Source of the DNA: Roseibacterium elongatum DSM 19469
GTDB taxonomy: Bacteria; Pseudomonadota; Alphaproteobacteria; Rhodobacterales; Rhodobacteraceae
Assembly: GCF_000590925.1 (NCBI RefSeq)
Contig: NZ_CP004372.1
Span: 320,001-384,000, forward strand
Length of the DNA: 64,000 bases
Reading direction: 5' to 3'
This document shows positions 16,502-26,284 of this stretch, piece by piece. A program made the position numbers and the translations under genes. The notes under the pieces are model-generated. The model did not search any database and had not been told where the DNA came from. It saw only the letters and a program-made list of their open reading frames with translations. How positions within the stretch are numbered: position 1 is the stretch's first letter; each line of letters starts with the position of its first letter.

Positions 16502-17194
16502 TCAGTCGAGACCGAGTTTTTCGTAGAAGTCCGCAAGGGCCGCGCGCGCCGCGTCATCCCAGGTCGCGCCGCGCGCCCGGAACAGCGTCGCCTCGGATCT
16601 GTGGATCAACCCGTCATCCAGAATGCGCAGGTGATTGGCGCGCAAGGTCTCGCCGGTCGAGGTGATATCGGCGATGGCCTCGGCCGTGCCATGGGCCACG
16701 GTGCCCTCGGTCGCGCCCTGGCTGTCAACCAGCCGGTAATCGGCCACGCCGGCCTCGCGCAGGAAATCGCGCACCAGCCGGTGATACTTGGTCGCTATCC
16801 GCAACCGGTGCCCGTGCCGCTGCCGGAATTGCGCCGCCGCGGCATCCAGATCGTCAAGGGTCGAGACATCGACCCAGCAATTCGGCACCGCCACGATCAG
16901 GTCGGCATGGCCGAACCCCAGTTGCGCCACGACCTCGACCGCCTGATCCCAGGCGGGAATGCGTTCTTGTACAAGATCGCTGCCTGTCACACCCAGATGG
17001 ATGCGCCCCGAGGCCAGTTCGCGCGGGATCTCGCCCGCCGACAAAAGGCGCAGTTCCACATCCGCCCCCGCCACCTCGGCGCCATAATCGCGCTCGGAGC
17101 CGGTGCGACGCATTTCGACCCCACGCTCGGCGAACCAGGCAAAGGTCTTGTCCATCAACCGCCCCTTCGAGGGCACGCCCAGGCGAATGCTCAT
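16502..17194 (-). CDS. hisG: ATP phosphoribosyltransferase, short form HisG
   Basis: This 230-residue catalytic subunit performs the first step of histidine synthesis (ATP plus PRPP). The short form lacks the C-terminal regulatory domain and needs HisZ, which is encoded immediately upstream with a 4-base overlap. Motifs are LGVPSKGRLMDKT at the N-terminus, LGVTGSDLVQER near residue 67 and the PRPP loop DSQGATEGTVAHGTAEAIAD, quoted exactly to 20 residues. It is the last gene of the hisS-hisZ-hisG operon. Confidence 0.93.
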   Translation of the reverse strand: MSIRLGVPSKGRLMDKTFAWFAERGVEMRRTGSERDYGAEVAGADVELRLLSAGEIPRELASGRIHLGVTGSDLVQERIPAWDQAVEVVAQLGFGHADLIVAVPNCWVDVSTLDDLDAAAAQFRQRHGHRLRIATKYHRLVRDFLREAGVADYRLVDSQGATEGTVAHGTAEAIADITSTGETLRANHLRILDDGLIHRSEATLFRARGATWDDAARAALADFYEKLGLD

Positions 17195-18303
17195 GCCGCG
17201 CCCTCCCCGGTTTTCAGACGGTACACCAGTTCGGGGCGGATCACGCCGCCGACGGCGGGAATGGCCCGACCCTCCCCCAGAATCGCGGTCAGCGCGTCGT
17301 AGCGCCCGCCGGTCGCCACCGGCGGCAGGTCCGGCCGCCCGTCGGCCAGAAAGCCAAAGACGAACCCGTCGTAATATTCCATCGTCGTACGCCCGAAACT
17401 GGCCTCGTAGGGCAGGTCGTTCGGCTCTTGCCCGGCGGCGGCCAGGGCGTCGATGCGGGCCGACAGACGCTCGACCGCGGCGGTCAGTCCCGGCAAATCC
17501 ACCGTCATGTCCCAAAGACGGTCGCAGGCTTGCGGCAGGGGCGCGCGCAAGCTCAGGATTTCGGTCAGCACCTCGGCCTCGGCGGCGCCGATGGGGGGCG
17601 TGTCGGCATCGGCCAACAGGCGCTCCACCCGTTCGGCGATCTCGGGGCTGCCACGCAGGCCCACGGCGGGCCCGGCCTCGGCAATGACCGCCTCAACCCC
17701 CTGCTTGCGCACGGCGTCTAGCAGCGCCGCGCGCCCGGCGGGCGGATCGGCCCGGCCGGTATAGCGATCCAGCAGGGCGCGGAACCGCCGCGGACGCCAG
17801 ACATGGCGGCGCAGCGCGGCCTTGCGCGGTTCGGTCGTGGACAGGGTTTCAATCGCGGCCAGCAGGATTCCGATATCGCCCGAGACAGCGCGCAGGCCCA
17901 GCCCGTTCAGCGCCTTGGCGAACAGGGCGAAAACCTCGGCATCGGCGCGGGCCGGGTCCGTGCCGTCGAACAACTCGTAGCCCAGTTGCAGGTATTCCGT
18001 TGGCCGCCCTGACCCGGCGGGCTGCTTGCGAAACACCTCGCCCAGATAGGTGTAGCGCGCAGGCTCGGCCCCGTTTTCCATGTGGCTTTGCACCACCGGC
18101 ACGGTGAAATCGGGGCGCAGCATCATCTCGCCCCGGTCAGGGTCGTCGGTGGTATAGGCGCGCGCGCGGATATCCTCGCCATAAAGGTCCAGCAGCGTGT
18201 CGGCCGACAGCATCAGCGGTGCCTCGACCGGGACCGCGCCGGCCGTGGCGAAAACAGCGGCCAGCGCCTCGGCCTCGCCTCGGATGGCGGCCTTGTCCCT
18301 CAC
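17191..18303 (-). CDS. hisZ: ATP phosphoribosyltransferase regulatory subunit HisZ
   Basis: This protein of about 370 residues resembles class II histidyl-tRNA synthetase but lacks the complete catalytic motifs and serves as the regulatory subunit of the hetero-octameric HisG-HisZ enzyme. Recognisable parts are [15 protein letters not shown] (motif 2-like beginning), [11 protein letters not shown] and ATGGRYDAL near the C-terminus. The GTG at 18303 overlaps the hisS stop; longer upstream starts would overlap hisS deeply. It overlaps hisG by 4 bases. Confidence 0.9.
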   Translation of the reverse strand: MRDKAAIRGEAEALAAVFATAGAVPVEAPLMLSADTLLDLYGEDIRARAYTTDDPDRGEMMLRPDFTVPVVQSHMENGAEPARYTYLGEVFRKQPAGSGRPTEYLQLGYELFDGTDPARADAEVFALFAKALNGLGLRAVSGDIGILLAAIETLSTTEPRKAALRRHVWRPRRFRALLDRYTGRADPPAGRAALLDAVRKQGVEAVIAEAGPAVGLRGSPEIAERVERLLADADTPPIGAAEAEVLTEILSLRAPLPQACDRLWDMTVDLPGLTAAVERLSARIDALAAAGQEPNDLPYEASFGRTTMEYYDGFVFGFLADGRPDLPPVATGGRYDALTAILGEGRAIPAVGGVIRPELVYRLKTGEGAA

Positions 18304-19817
18304 TGGTGACGCTCCATCATGGCGCGGACGTGTTGCACAAGATCGGCGCGGGAAACCTCGGTCTGCGCGGGCTGGCTTTTCCATTCCTCAAGCGTCGCGT
18401 CCTGCGCCAGTTTCGCGCCGAGGATCAGATCCTTGAGCTGCACCACGCCGCGCGCCGCCTCGTCCGAGCCCTGGATGACCGCGACGGGGCTTTCGCGTTT
18501 GTCGGCGTATTTCAACTGGTTGCCGAAATTCTTGGGATTACCCAGATAGACCTCGGCCCGTATGCCCGCCGCGCGCAAGTCGCTGGCCATCGCCTGGTAG
18601 TCGGCCATGCGGTCGCGATCCATCACGGTCACGATGACCGGCCCCTGCCGAGTGCCGTGGATGCGCCCCTTCGCCCGCAAGGCGGCCAGCAGGCGGTCGA
18701 CCCCGATGGAGACGCCGGTCGCCGGCACCTCCTGCCCCGTGAAGCGCTTGACGAGGTCGTCGTAACGCCCGCCGCCCGCCACACTGCCGAACTGGCGCGG
18801 GCGGCCTTTTTCGTCGGTGATTTCAAAGGTCAATTCGGCCTCGTAAACCGGACCGGTGTAGTATCCGAGGCCGCGCACGACCGAGGGGTCGATGACGATG
18901 CGGTCAGGGCCATAGCCTTGGGCGGCGAGAAGATTGGCGATCTGCTCTAGTTCTCGCACTCCTTCCATACCAACCTCGGAGGAGCCCGACACAACTTCGT
19001 TTAGGTTCGCGATTGTTCGTTCATTCGTACTATCTCTAGCCGTCAGGAACGACACCACGGCATCAATCTGATATGGGGCGAGTCCCACACCTTCAATAAA
19101 GGCACCCGAAGCGTCTCGTCGTCCTTCACCAAGAAGTTGGCGCACACCTTCCACACCGACTTTGTCAAATTTGTCGGCAGTCCTAAGAACTGCATCCTCC
19201 ACATCACGATCATGGATTTCAGCCCAAGTCGCGCCATCAGCAAAACTTGGTTGCTCCAGGTCGCCAATGATTTCCAACACACCGTTCAGAACCTTGCGGT
19301 TATTGACGCGCACGATGTAGTCGCCGCGCGGGATGCCCACGGCCTCGAGCGTGTCGGCCAGCATGGCGCAGATCTCGGCATCGGCGGCGACGCTGGGGGC
19401 GCCGACCGTATCGGCATCGCATTGATAAAACTGACGAAACCGCCCCGGCCCCGGCTTTTCGTTGCGCCAGACGGGCCCCATCGTGTAGCGGCGATAAGGG
19501 CTGGGCAACTCGTTGCGGAACTGCGCCGCGACGCGAGCCAAGGGCGCGGTCATGTCATAGCGGAGCGCCATCCAGGTGCCGTCATCTTCAAAAGCGAAAA
19601 CACCCGCGTTGGGGCGATCCACGTCGGGCAGGAACTTGCCAAGCGCCTCGACCGTCTCGACCGCGCTCGTCTCCAATGGGTCGAAGCCATAGCGGTCATA
19701 GACCTCGGCGATCTGGCGCAGCATCTCCTGCCGCTCGGTCACCTCGGCCCCGAAATAATCGCGGAAGCCCTTGGGCGTTTCCGCCTTGGGGCGGGGCTGT
19801 TTTTTCTGCTTGGCCAT
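18300..19817 (-). CDS. hisS: Histidyl-tRNA synthetase HisS with a low-GC internal tract
   Basis: This 505-residue class II synthetase charges tRNA-His. Landmarks are TPKGFRDYF, motif 2 [20 protein letters not shown] (20 residues), [12 protein letters not shown] and [11 protein letters not shown]. It opens the hisS-hisZ-hisG operon, overlapping hisZ by 4 bases. Bases about 18945-19305 (residues roughly 171-291, the insertion-domain region) use A/T-ending codons and are visibly less GC-rich than the rest, although the frame is unbroken. This points to replacement of that segment by recombination. Confidence 0.93.
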   Translation of the reverse strand: MAKQKKQPRPKAETPKGFRDYFGAEVTERQEMLRQIAEVYDRYGFDPLETSAVETVEALGKFLPDVDRPNAGVFAFEDDGTWMALRYDMTAPLARVAAQFRNELPSPYRRYTMGPVWRNEKPGPGRFRQFYQCDADTVGAPSVAADAEICAMLADTLEAVGIPRGDYIVRVNNRKVLNGVLEIIGDLEQPSFADGATWAEIHDRDVEDAVLRTADKFDKVGVEGVRQLLGEGRRDASGAFIEGVGLAPYQIDAVVSFLTARDSTNERTIANLNEVVSGSSEVGMEGVRELEQIANLLAAQGYGPDRIVIDPSVVRGLGYYTGPVYEAELTFEITDEKGRPRQFGSVAGGGRYDDLVKRFTGQEVPATGVSIGVDRLLAALRAKGRIHGTRQGPVIVTVMDRDRMADYQAMASDLRAAGIRAEVYLGNPKNFGNQLKYADKRESPVAVIQGSDEAARGVVQLKDLILGAKLAQDATLEEWKSQPAQTEVSRADLVQHVRAMMERHQ

Positions 19818-19931
19818 GATGGATCGCGGAGGTTTTTTCGGGTCGCGCCCCCTCTAGCCGAGGGGGGGCGGGATGGGCAAGGCAACGGACGGGACCGGCG
19901 CGCGATGGACCGACAAAGCGATGCAAATTCG

Positions 19932-19975
19932 CCGTGCACCCCGCGTACACATCCCGTACACAGCCCGTACATACA
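19932..19975. repeat. Four 11-bp direct repeats upstream of slyX
   Basis: Four units of the form CCGTRCACANC follow each other with the core GTACA (GTGCA in the first) starting at 19934, 19945, 19956 and 19967, an exact 11-base period. This is close to one helical turn, so the sites face the same side of the DNA. They lie 34 bases before the slyX ATG and about 115 bases upstream of the divergent hisS start. An iterated protein-binding site is possible; chance slippage is the alternative. Confidence 0.6.
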
Positions 19976-20008
19976 GCAAGACACCAGGCAGAGGCAGGGA
20001 CGAGGCCG

Positions 20009-20212
20009 ATGGCAGAGACCGACAAGCTGGAAGAAGCGCTGGCGCATCTGGCCCGCGTGGTCGACGAGTTGTCCGAGGTGGTGGCCCGGCAGGATGCCGA
20101 GATCACGCGGCTGAGCCGGCGTGTCGGCATGCTGATGGAGCGCGAGGCCGAGCGCGAGCTGGAGCAGGGCGGCACCGTGCCGCTGGCCGACCAGAAGCCG
20201 CCGCATTGGTGA
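20009..20212 (+). CDS. slyX: SlyX family protein
   Basis: This 67-residue protein is almost entirely a coiled coil (residues about 5-50: DKLEEALAHLARVVDELSEV, then VARQDAEITRLSRRVGMLME) and ends PLADQKPPHW, the conserved SlyX C-terminus. The function of SlyX is unknown. The ATG at 20009 follows AGGGACGAGG; an upstream start would add a non-conserved segment translated from the repeat array. It is divergent from hisS and convergent with the MFS gene. Confidence 0.85.
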   Translation: MAETDKLEEALAHLARVVDELSEVVARQDAEITRLSRRVGMLMEREAERELEQGGTVPLADQKPPHW

Positions 20213-20220
20213 TCGGTCGA

Positions 20221-20273
20221 TTTGGGGGCCCTGCCCCCAAACCCCCCGGCCATTTTCACAGGATAAAGATGGG
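20221..20273 (-). repeat. Dispersed intergenic repeat, copy B
   Basis: On the minus strand a 13-base core, CCCATCTTTATCC, is followed by an A-rich stretch and then a GC-rich hairpin (TTTGGGGGC and GCCCCCAAA, 20221-20241). The identical core followed by a similar hairpin occurs at 36404-36469. It sits between the convergent slyX and MFS genes. I recall similar elements being common between genes in Rhodobacteraceae but cannot check that here. Confidence 0.55.
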
Positions 20274-20303
20274 CAGGGCCGCGCTCGTTGCCCTTGACGG
20301 GCG

Positions 20304-21518
20304 TCAGGATGCGGCCATGGCCGGTCTGCGCGGGTGCGAGCGGGCCAGGATGGCCAGCATGATGGCGATGTTGAGCGCGTTGAAGGCGATGCCATTGAGA
20401 AACGCCCAGCGATAACTGCCGGTCAGGTCGTAGATCCAGCCCGACATCCAGCCGCCCAGGGCCATGCCGAGAATGGTCGCCATGATGACGAAACCGACGC
20501 GCGCGCCGGCCTCGCGCGCGGGCAGGTATTCGCGCACGATCAGCGCGTAGGAGGGCACGATCCCACCCTGCGCCAGGCCGAAGACGAGGCTGACGATGTA
20601 GAGCGGCATCAGCCCCGTGGTCGGCAGGTAGAGGAAGAGCGCGAGCATCTGGAGCGTGGAGCCGATCAGCAGCGTCAGTACGCCGCCGAGCCTGTCGGCC
20701 ACCAGCCCCGAGACCAGCCGCGACGCGACCCCGCCCAACAGCATCAGGCTGAGCATTTCCGCGCCCACGGCAGGGCCGTAGCCGAGATCGACGCAATAGG
20801 CCACGATATGCACCTGGGGCATGGACATCGCCACGCAGCATCCGATCCCCGCCGCAGCCAGTGCCCATGTCAGCGCGCGGGGCGACAGGCCGCTGCTGCG
20901 GGCGCGCAGGGCCGCCGCCGAGTCCGAGGCGCGCATCGCCTCTTCGGGCAGGGGTTTGCGCAAGGCCCATGTCATCGGCAGCATCACGGCCAGCGCGGTG
21001 GCCGCGATGACCAGATAGGCCGCGCGCCATCCCGGCCCGGCCAGGATGTCGGCCAGGATCAGCGGCCAGATCGCGCCCGAGAGGTAATTGCCACTGGCGA
21101 TGAGGGCGACGGCGATGCCGCGCCGCTTCAGGAACCACTGGCTGACATCGGCGATCAGGGGGCCGAAACTGGCCGCCGTGGCAAAGCCGATGCCGGCCTG
21201 CACGATCGTCAGCGTCCAGAGATTGGGCGCCAGAGCCGCCGCCGCGAAGCCGCCCGCGATCATCACCGCCGAGACCGCCAACGCGCGCGACACGCCCCAG
21301 CGGTCGACCCAGCCGCCGATCAGGAAATTGCCCAAGGCAAAGCCGATCATCGTCGCCGTGTAGGGGATGGAGGCATCGGCCCGGTCCAGCCCGAACTCGG
21401 CCTGCACGGCGGGCAGGATGACGATGATCGCCCACATGCCGACATTGCCGATCAGAGACAACGCAAGGCTGAGGGCAAGGCGGCGCCAGGAGGCGGGGCT
21501 GTCGAGGGTCGCACTCAT
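20304..21518 (-). CDS. MFS transporter (monocarboxylate/oxalate-formate antiporter-like)
   Basis: This 404-residue protein has about 12 hydrophobic helices and the MFS loop motif between helices 2 and 3, GGWVDRWGVSRAL. A central cytoplasmic loop lies around residues 190-215. The pattern VSQWFLKRRGIAVAL after helix 5 is typical of the oxalate/formate and monocarboxylate antiporter-like families. The substrate is unknown. It is a single gene, divergent from nothing nearby and upstream-adjacent to the end of dnaE. Confidence 0.85.
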   Translation of the reverse strand: MSATLDSPASWRRLALSLALSLIGNVGMWAIIVILPAVQAEFGLDRADASIPYTATMIGFALGNFLIGGWVDRWGVSRALAVSAVMIAGGFAAAALAPNLWTLTIVQAGIGFATAASFGPLIADVSQWFLKRRGIAVALIASGNYLSGAIWPLILADILAGPGWRAAYLVIAATALAVMLPMTWALRKPLPEEAMRASDSAAALRARSSGLSPRALTWALAAAGIGCCVAMSMPQVHIVAYCVDLGYGPAVGAEMLSLMLLGGVASRLVSGLVADRLGGVLTLLIGSTLQMLALFLYLPTTGLMPLYIVSLVFGLAQGGIVPSYALIVREYLPAREAGARVGFVIMATILGMALGGWMSGWIYDLTGSYRWAFLNGIAFNALNIAIMLAILARSHPRRPAMAAS

Positions 21519-21576
21519 TACGGCGACGGTAGGGCCTCGCCCCGCGAATGGAAAGCGCCGGCGATGCGCCGCGCGC

Positions 21577-24500
21577 CTAGACCTCTTCGACCGTCACCAC
21601 CCCTTCCAGGCTGCGCAGCGCGCCCTTGATCTGGGGGGAGACGGGGAAATCCTCGCCCAACAGGACCTCGACCTCGCCGGGCAGGTCGGGGGCCATCAGG
21701 CACAGGTGGATCGGCCCCTTGGCCGAGCGCATCGCGTCCTCTCGCGCGCGGTCGAGCAGGGTCGAGACCGTCTCGACCCCGCGCGGGTCCTCGACGAAGA
21801 CGCGCAGGCCCCCCGCTTCGGCGGCGATGCCATCATCGACGGGCTGCACGGCGGCGGCGAGCAGCTTGAGCTGGTCGCTTTCCAGCTCCGCCTTGACCTG
21901 CAGGATGACGTTCGAGCCGGTCTCGAGATGCTGGCGGCTGGCCTCGAGCACGTCGGAGAAGACGGTGACCTCGTAAAGGCCGGACGGGTCCGAGAGCGAG
22001 ACGAAGGCGAAACGGTTGCCGCGCTGGCTTTTGCGTTCCTGCCGGACCGAGACGGCGCCGGCCATCTTGGTGACGAAGGCGCCACCCTGCACGCGCTGTT
22101 CGACCTCGTGCAGGGTCAGCACCCCGCGCCGTTTCAGGGCAGGCATGTAATCGTCCAGCGGGTGGCCCGAGAAGTAGAATCCGACCGCCTGATGCTCGTT
22201 GGCCAGCCGTTCATTGGGCATCCAGTCGCTGGCTTCGGGCAGGCGCGGCTCGGGCAGGTCCTCGCCCGCTTCGCCGAAGAGGCTGACCTGGTTGCTGGCC
22301 TTCTGCTCGTGGATCGCGGCGGAATAGGCCGTCAGAGCGTCGAGCGCGGCAAAGACCCGCGCGCGGTTGCGGTCGAGATCGTCGAAGGCCCCGGCGCGGG
22401 CGAGCATTTCCAGAGAGCGTTTGCCGACGCGTTTCAGGTCAACGCGGCGGGCGAAATCGAAGAGCGTGGCAAAAGGTTTTTCCCCGCGCTCGGTCTGGCG
22501 CGCCTCGACGATCAGGCGCATCGCGTCGACGCCCACGTTCTTGAGCGCGCCCAGCGCATAGAGGATCTTGCCATCCTTGACGGTGAAACTCGCGGCCGAG
22601 CGGTTCACGCAGGGCGGCACCGTGTCGATGCCGAGGCGGTCGACCTCTTGCTTGTAGATGCCCAGCTTGTCGGTGAGGTGGATGTCGCAATTCATGACGG
22701 CTGCCATGAACTCGACCGGATGGTTCGCCTTGAGCCACGCGGTCTGGTAGCTGACCACGGCATAGGCGGCGGCGTGGGACTTGTTGAAGCCGTAATTGGC
22801 GAATTTCTCGAGCAGGTTCCAGACCTCGAGCGCCTTGGCCTCGTCCACCCCGTTCTTGGCCGCGCCTTCCAGGAACTTGGGGCGTTCGGCGTCCATCGCC
22901 TCCTTGATCTTCTTGCCCATGGCGCGGCGCAGCAGGTCGGCGCCGCCAAGGCTGTAACCCGCCATTTCCTGCGCGATCTGCATCACCTGTTCCTGGTAGA
23001 CGATGATGCCCTGCGTCTCGTCGAGGATATGGTCGATCAGGGGATGCAGGCGGTCGCGATCGGAAATGCCGTTCTTCACCTCGCAGTATTTCGGGATGTT
23101 CTCCATCGGGCCGGGGCGGTAGAGCGCCACGAGGGCCACGATATCCTCGATGCAGGTGGGTTTCATGCGCCGCAGCGCATCCATCATGCCCGAGCTTTCC
23201 ACCTGGAACACGGCAACCGTCTTGGCGCTGGCATAAAGGGCGTAGGTGGCGGGGTCATCCAGCGGGATGGCGTTGATCTGGTTCTCGGCCCCCTCGGGCG
23301 GCTGGTAGATGGTGCTGCCGTCCGGCGCTTCGTGCAACTGCCGGCCCGAGGCATGGATCAGGTCGATGGCGTTCTGCACCACGGTCAGGGTCTTGAGGCC
23401 CAGGAAGTCGAACTTCACCAGCCCCGCAGGTTCGACCCACTTCATGTTGAACTGCGTGGCCGGCATGTCGGAGCGCGGATCGCGGTAGAGCGGCACAAGC
23501 TCGTCCAGCGGGCGGTCGCCGATGACCACACCCGCTGCGTGGGTCGAGGCATTGCGCAGCAGGCCTTCGATCTTCTCGGCGTAATCCATCAAGCGGCGCG
23601 TGGGGTTCACGCGGCCATCGCGCTTGTCCTGCTCGGTCTCGCGCATTTCCTCGATGAAACGCGGCTCATCCTTGATGGCCTGCGCGATCGAGACGGGCTT
23701 CACCCCCTCGACCGGGATCATTTTGGACAGGCGATCGACCTGCCCGAACGGCATTTGCAACACGCGCCCCACGTCGCGCACGGCGGCCTTGGACAGAAGC
23801 GCGCCGAAGGTGATGATCTGGCCCACCTTGTCGCGGCCATAATGCTCTTGGACGTAGCGGATCACCTCTTCGCGGCGGTCCATGCAAAAGTCGATGTCGA
23901 AGTCGGGCATCGACACGCGTTCGGGGTTCAGGAAGCGTTCGAAGAGCAGCGAATAGCGCAGCGGATCGAGATCGGTGATCGTCAGTGCATAGGCGACGAG
24001 CGACCCGGCGCCCGAGCCGCGCCCCGGCCCGACGGGAATATCGTGATCCTTGGCCCATTTGATGAAATCGGCCACGATCAGGAAATAGCCGGGAAAGCCC
24101 ATCCCCTCGATGATGCCCAGCTCGAATTCAAGCCGTTCTTCATACGCCTCGACGGTATCCGCATGGGGGATGACGGCAAGGCGGGCATGCAGGCCCTCAT
24201 GCGCCTGACGGCGCAATTCCTCGACCTCGTCATCGGCGAAGCGCGGCAGGATCGGCGGGTGCGTGCGTGCGCGAAACGCGCAGCGCCGCGCGATCTCGAC
24301 GGTGTTTTCCAGCGCCTCGGGCAGATCGGCGAAAAGCGCGGCCATCTCCTCGGGCGTCTTGAAATGATGCTGCGGGGTCAGGCGGCGGCGCGGTTCCGAC
24401 TGGTCGATATAGGCCCCTTCGGCGATGCAGATCAGCGCGTCATGCGCCTCGTACATCTCGGGCTTGGGGAAATAGACATCGTTGGTGGCGACCAGCGGCA

Positions 24501-25107
24501 GGTTCAACTCGTAGGCCAGCTCGACATGGCCGCGTTCGGTCCGCGCCTCGCCCTCGGGCAGGCCGCCTTCGCCCGGATGGCGCTGCAACTCGACATAAAG
24601 ACGGTCGGAATAGATCGCGGCCATCCGTTCCAGAAGCGCGCGGGCGCGTCCCGTATTGCCCGCCTGCAGGAATTGACCCACCGGCCCCTCGGGCCCGCCA
24701 GACAGGCAGATCAGCCCCTCGCCATGCCGGGCCAGTTCCTCGAGCGTGACATGCGGCAGGCTGCCATCGCCGCGCAGGTAAAGCGCCGAATTCAGCTTCA
24801 TCAAGTTCTTGTAGCCGGCCTCGTGCTGGGCCAGCAGGACGATGGCGGCAGGCGGGTTGGGCCGTTCGCCGGGCTGAACCGGGGCGTAATCCACATCGAT
24901 CTGGCACCCGATGATGGGCTGCACGCCGGCCTTGGCCGCCGTTTCGGAAAATTCCAGCGCGCAGAACATGTTGTTCGTGTCGGTCACGGCGACGGCGGGC
25001 ATGCCGGCCTCGGCCACCATGCCGGGCAGTTTCTTGACCCGCATCGCGCCTTCCAGCAGCGAATACTCGGTATGCAGTCTGAGGTGAATGAATCGGGGAT
25101 CGGCCAT
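21577..25107 (-). CDS. dnaE: DNA polymerase III alpha subunit DnaE
   Basis: This 1176-residue replicative polymerase has the N-terminal PHP domain (FIHLRLHTEYSLLEGAM), the C-family polymerase core with catalytic aspartates in SMPDFDIDFCMDRREEVI, the GPGRGSGAGSLVAYAL nucleotide-binding segment, the GYSLGGADLLRRAMGKK finger segment, a helix-hairpin-helix region (GALKNVG), and a C-terminal OB fold. The length is normal for DnaE1. It is transcribed alone on the minus strand and performs chromosomal DNA synthesis within the holoenzyme. Confidence 0.96.
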   Translation of the reverse strand: MADPRFIHLRLHTEYSLLEGAMRVKKLPGMVAEAGMPAVAVTDTNNMFCALEFSETAAKAGVQPIIGCQIDVDYAPVQPGERPNPPAAIVLLAQHEAGYKNLMKLNSALYLRGDGSLPHVTLEELARHGEGLICLSGGPEGPVGQFLQAGNTGRARALLERMAAIYSDRLYVELQRHPGEGGLPEGEARTERGHVELAYELNLPLVATNDVYFPKPEMYEAHDALICIAEGAYIDQSEPRRRLTPQHHFKTPEEMAALFADLPEALENTVEIARRCAFRARTHPPILPRFADDEVEELRRQAHEGLHARLAVIPHADTVEAYEERLEFELGIIEGMGFPGYFLIVADFIKWAKDHDIPVGPGRGSGAGSLVAYALTITDLDPLRYSLLFERFLNPERVSMPDFDIDFCMDRREEVIRYVQEHYGRDKVGQIITFGALLSKAAVRDVGRVLQMPFGQVDRLSKMIPVEGVKPVSIAQAIKDEPRFIEEMRETEQDKRDGRVNPTRRLMDYAEKIEGLLRNASTHAAGVVIGDRPLDELVPLYRDPRSDMPATQFNMKWVEPAGLVKFDFLGLKTLTVVQNAIDLIHASGRQLHEAPDGSTIYQPPEGAENQINAIPLDDPATYALYASAKTVAVFQVESSGMMDALRRMKPTCIEDIVALVALYRPGPMENIPKYCEVKNGISDRDRLHPLIDHILDETQGIIVYQEQVMQIAQEMAGYSLGGADLLRRAMGKKIKEAMDAERPKFLEGAAKNGVDEAKALEVWNLLEKFANYGFNKSHAAAYAVVSYQTAWLKANHPVEFMAAVMNCDIHLTDKLGIYKQEVDRLGIDTVPPCVNRSAASFTVKDGKILYALGALKNVGVDAMRLIVEARQTERGEKPFATLFDFARRVDLKRVGKRSLEMLARAGAFDDLDRNRARVFAALDALTAYSAAIHEQKASNQVSLFGEAGEDLPEPRLPEASDWMPNERLANEHQAVGFYFSGHPLDDYMPALKRRGVLTLHEVEQRVQGGAFVTKMAGAVSVRQERKSQRGNRFAFVSLSDPSGLYEVTVFSDVLEASRQHLETGSNVILQVKAELESDQLKLLAAAVQPVDDGIAAEAGGLRVFVEDPRGVETVSTLLDRAREDAMRSAKGPIHLCLMAPDLPGEVEVLLGEDFPVSPQIKGALRSLEGVVTVEEV

Positions 25108-25211
25108 GGCGTCACGCTACCGCAAGCGGTTGCGGCGATCCAGAGATCATCCACCCGATCTTGTGGGGCCCGACCGGCCGCGCGAGGGGGCATCGCGGCT
25201 GAGCGATCGCG

Positions 25212-26025
25212 TCAGTCGTGCAGGCGATAGTCCGTGATCCGGCCCCGCCAATAGGCCCAGTAGACACCGTCATCGACGTAACCCACCTCACCGTCGAGGG
25301 GGATCCGCCGGTCGCCGATCCAGTCGTAGTTGCGAAAATACCCGCGCCAGCTGCGCAGCCGCTCGACCCCGTCCGGTCCGGCATCGGGGCGTTCGGCCTG
25401 CATCTCGACAATGTCGCCCGCGTCATCGAAAAGCAGCGTCACCACGGCGCGGCCCGAGGGCAGGTCAAGCGCGGCTTCGACCGCGTCGGGGGCCGTTTGC
25501 GTCCATTGGATGGCGGGATTGCGCAGAATGGCGTCGGGCGACCAGACGATTTCGGCCAGGTAGCGCATCGCCTCGGCCCGGTCGATCACCGGCCCTTGGG
25601 CATGGGCCACCGGAATCGCGCCGAGCAGAAAGACACGCAATTGCCCCGCCCCCGCGACGAAGGCGTCGATTACGACGACCCGCGGCAGCACAACGCCCGG
25701 CGACCGCCCTTCCCAGACGAAGCCGGGCTGGCCGATCGCCATGTGGTGGCGGCCCTCCATCGGCCCCCAGGCGGCGTCCTGCGCCTGGCGAAACGTCACA
25801 TCCTGCAGAAGGGTCGCGGTTCTGTGGGGGCCATCCGGGTCGCCGCCGTTGCGCTCGGCAAAGCGGCGCAGGGCGGCGGGCAGGTCGTGGGCCGTCGCAG
25901 GCGGCGCGGCCGACAACTCGGACACAAGCGCGCCGCTGTAGGCCCGGAACCGCGCCCGCGCCGACCAGTTGGGCCGCGATCGCCAGAAGGACGAGGCCGG
26001 CCACGAGGACAAGCAGGATTTTCAT
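25212..26025 (-). pseudogene. DUF6544-like protein, frameshifted near its N-terminus
   Basis: The body of the protein (about 250 residues) shows family-like segments: HDLPAALRRFAERNG, PGFVWEGRSPGVVLPRVVVI, ERLRSWRGYFRNYDWIGDRR and YWAYWRGRITDYRL. The frame lacks a sensible start. A well placed ATG at 26025 gives the hydrophobic helix MKILLVLVAGLVLLAIAAQL, but in another frame; joining the two needs removal of one base (or gain of two) between about 25990 and 25940, for example in the CCC at GCGGCCCAAC. The function of the family is unknown. It is either a recent pseudogene or a sequencing error; a TTG at 26012 is a poor alternative start. Confidence 0.6.
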
Positions 26026-26284
26026 GTCGAACCCTTGTCGGTCGAGGTCTGGCCGAGCGTTGCCACGGTGTCGCGAAAACCGCCTTGACCCAGAACAAAC
26101 GCTACCGATTGCCCGAATTGCGGGCAGGCGCGGCGGGATCGGTGCGGGCGCGTCGCGCAAGGCTTGCCAACCCCGCCCATCCCCGGTTTTCTGTCATCCG
26201 GTCAAAATCGGACCGGGGCCGCCCTCTACGCCGCATCGAGGGCCGGACGACCACCCCGACACGGTAGCGCGGCGGATGACATCC

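Noticed and set aside
19932..19975. The 11-bp repeats as a CRISPR array
   Set aside because: Units are too short, contiguous without spacers and not palindromic in the CRISPR sense; no cas gene is present.
20221..20241. Rho-independent terminator between slyX and the MFS gene
   Set aside because: The stem is good but no T-run follows on either strand; it is better described as part of the dispersed repeat.
21367..25230. A 1287-codon open frame on the plus strand opposite dnaE
   Set aside because: It is the antisense of dnaE. The translation is low-complexity (rich in Arg, Gly, His, Asp), as expected from high-GC antisense frames, and dnaE is unmistakable.
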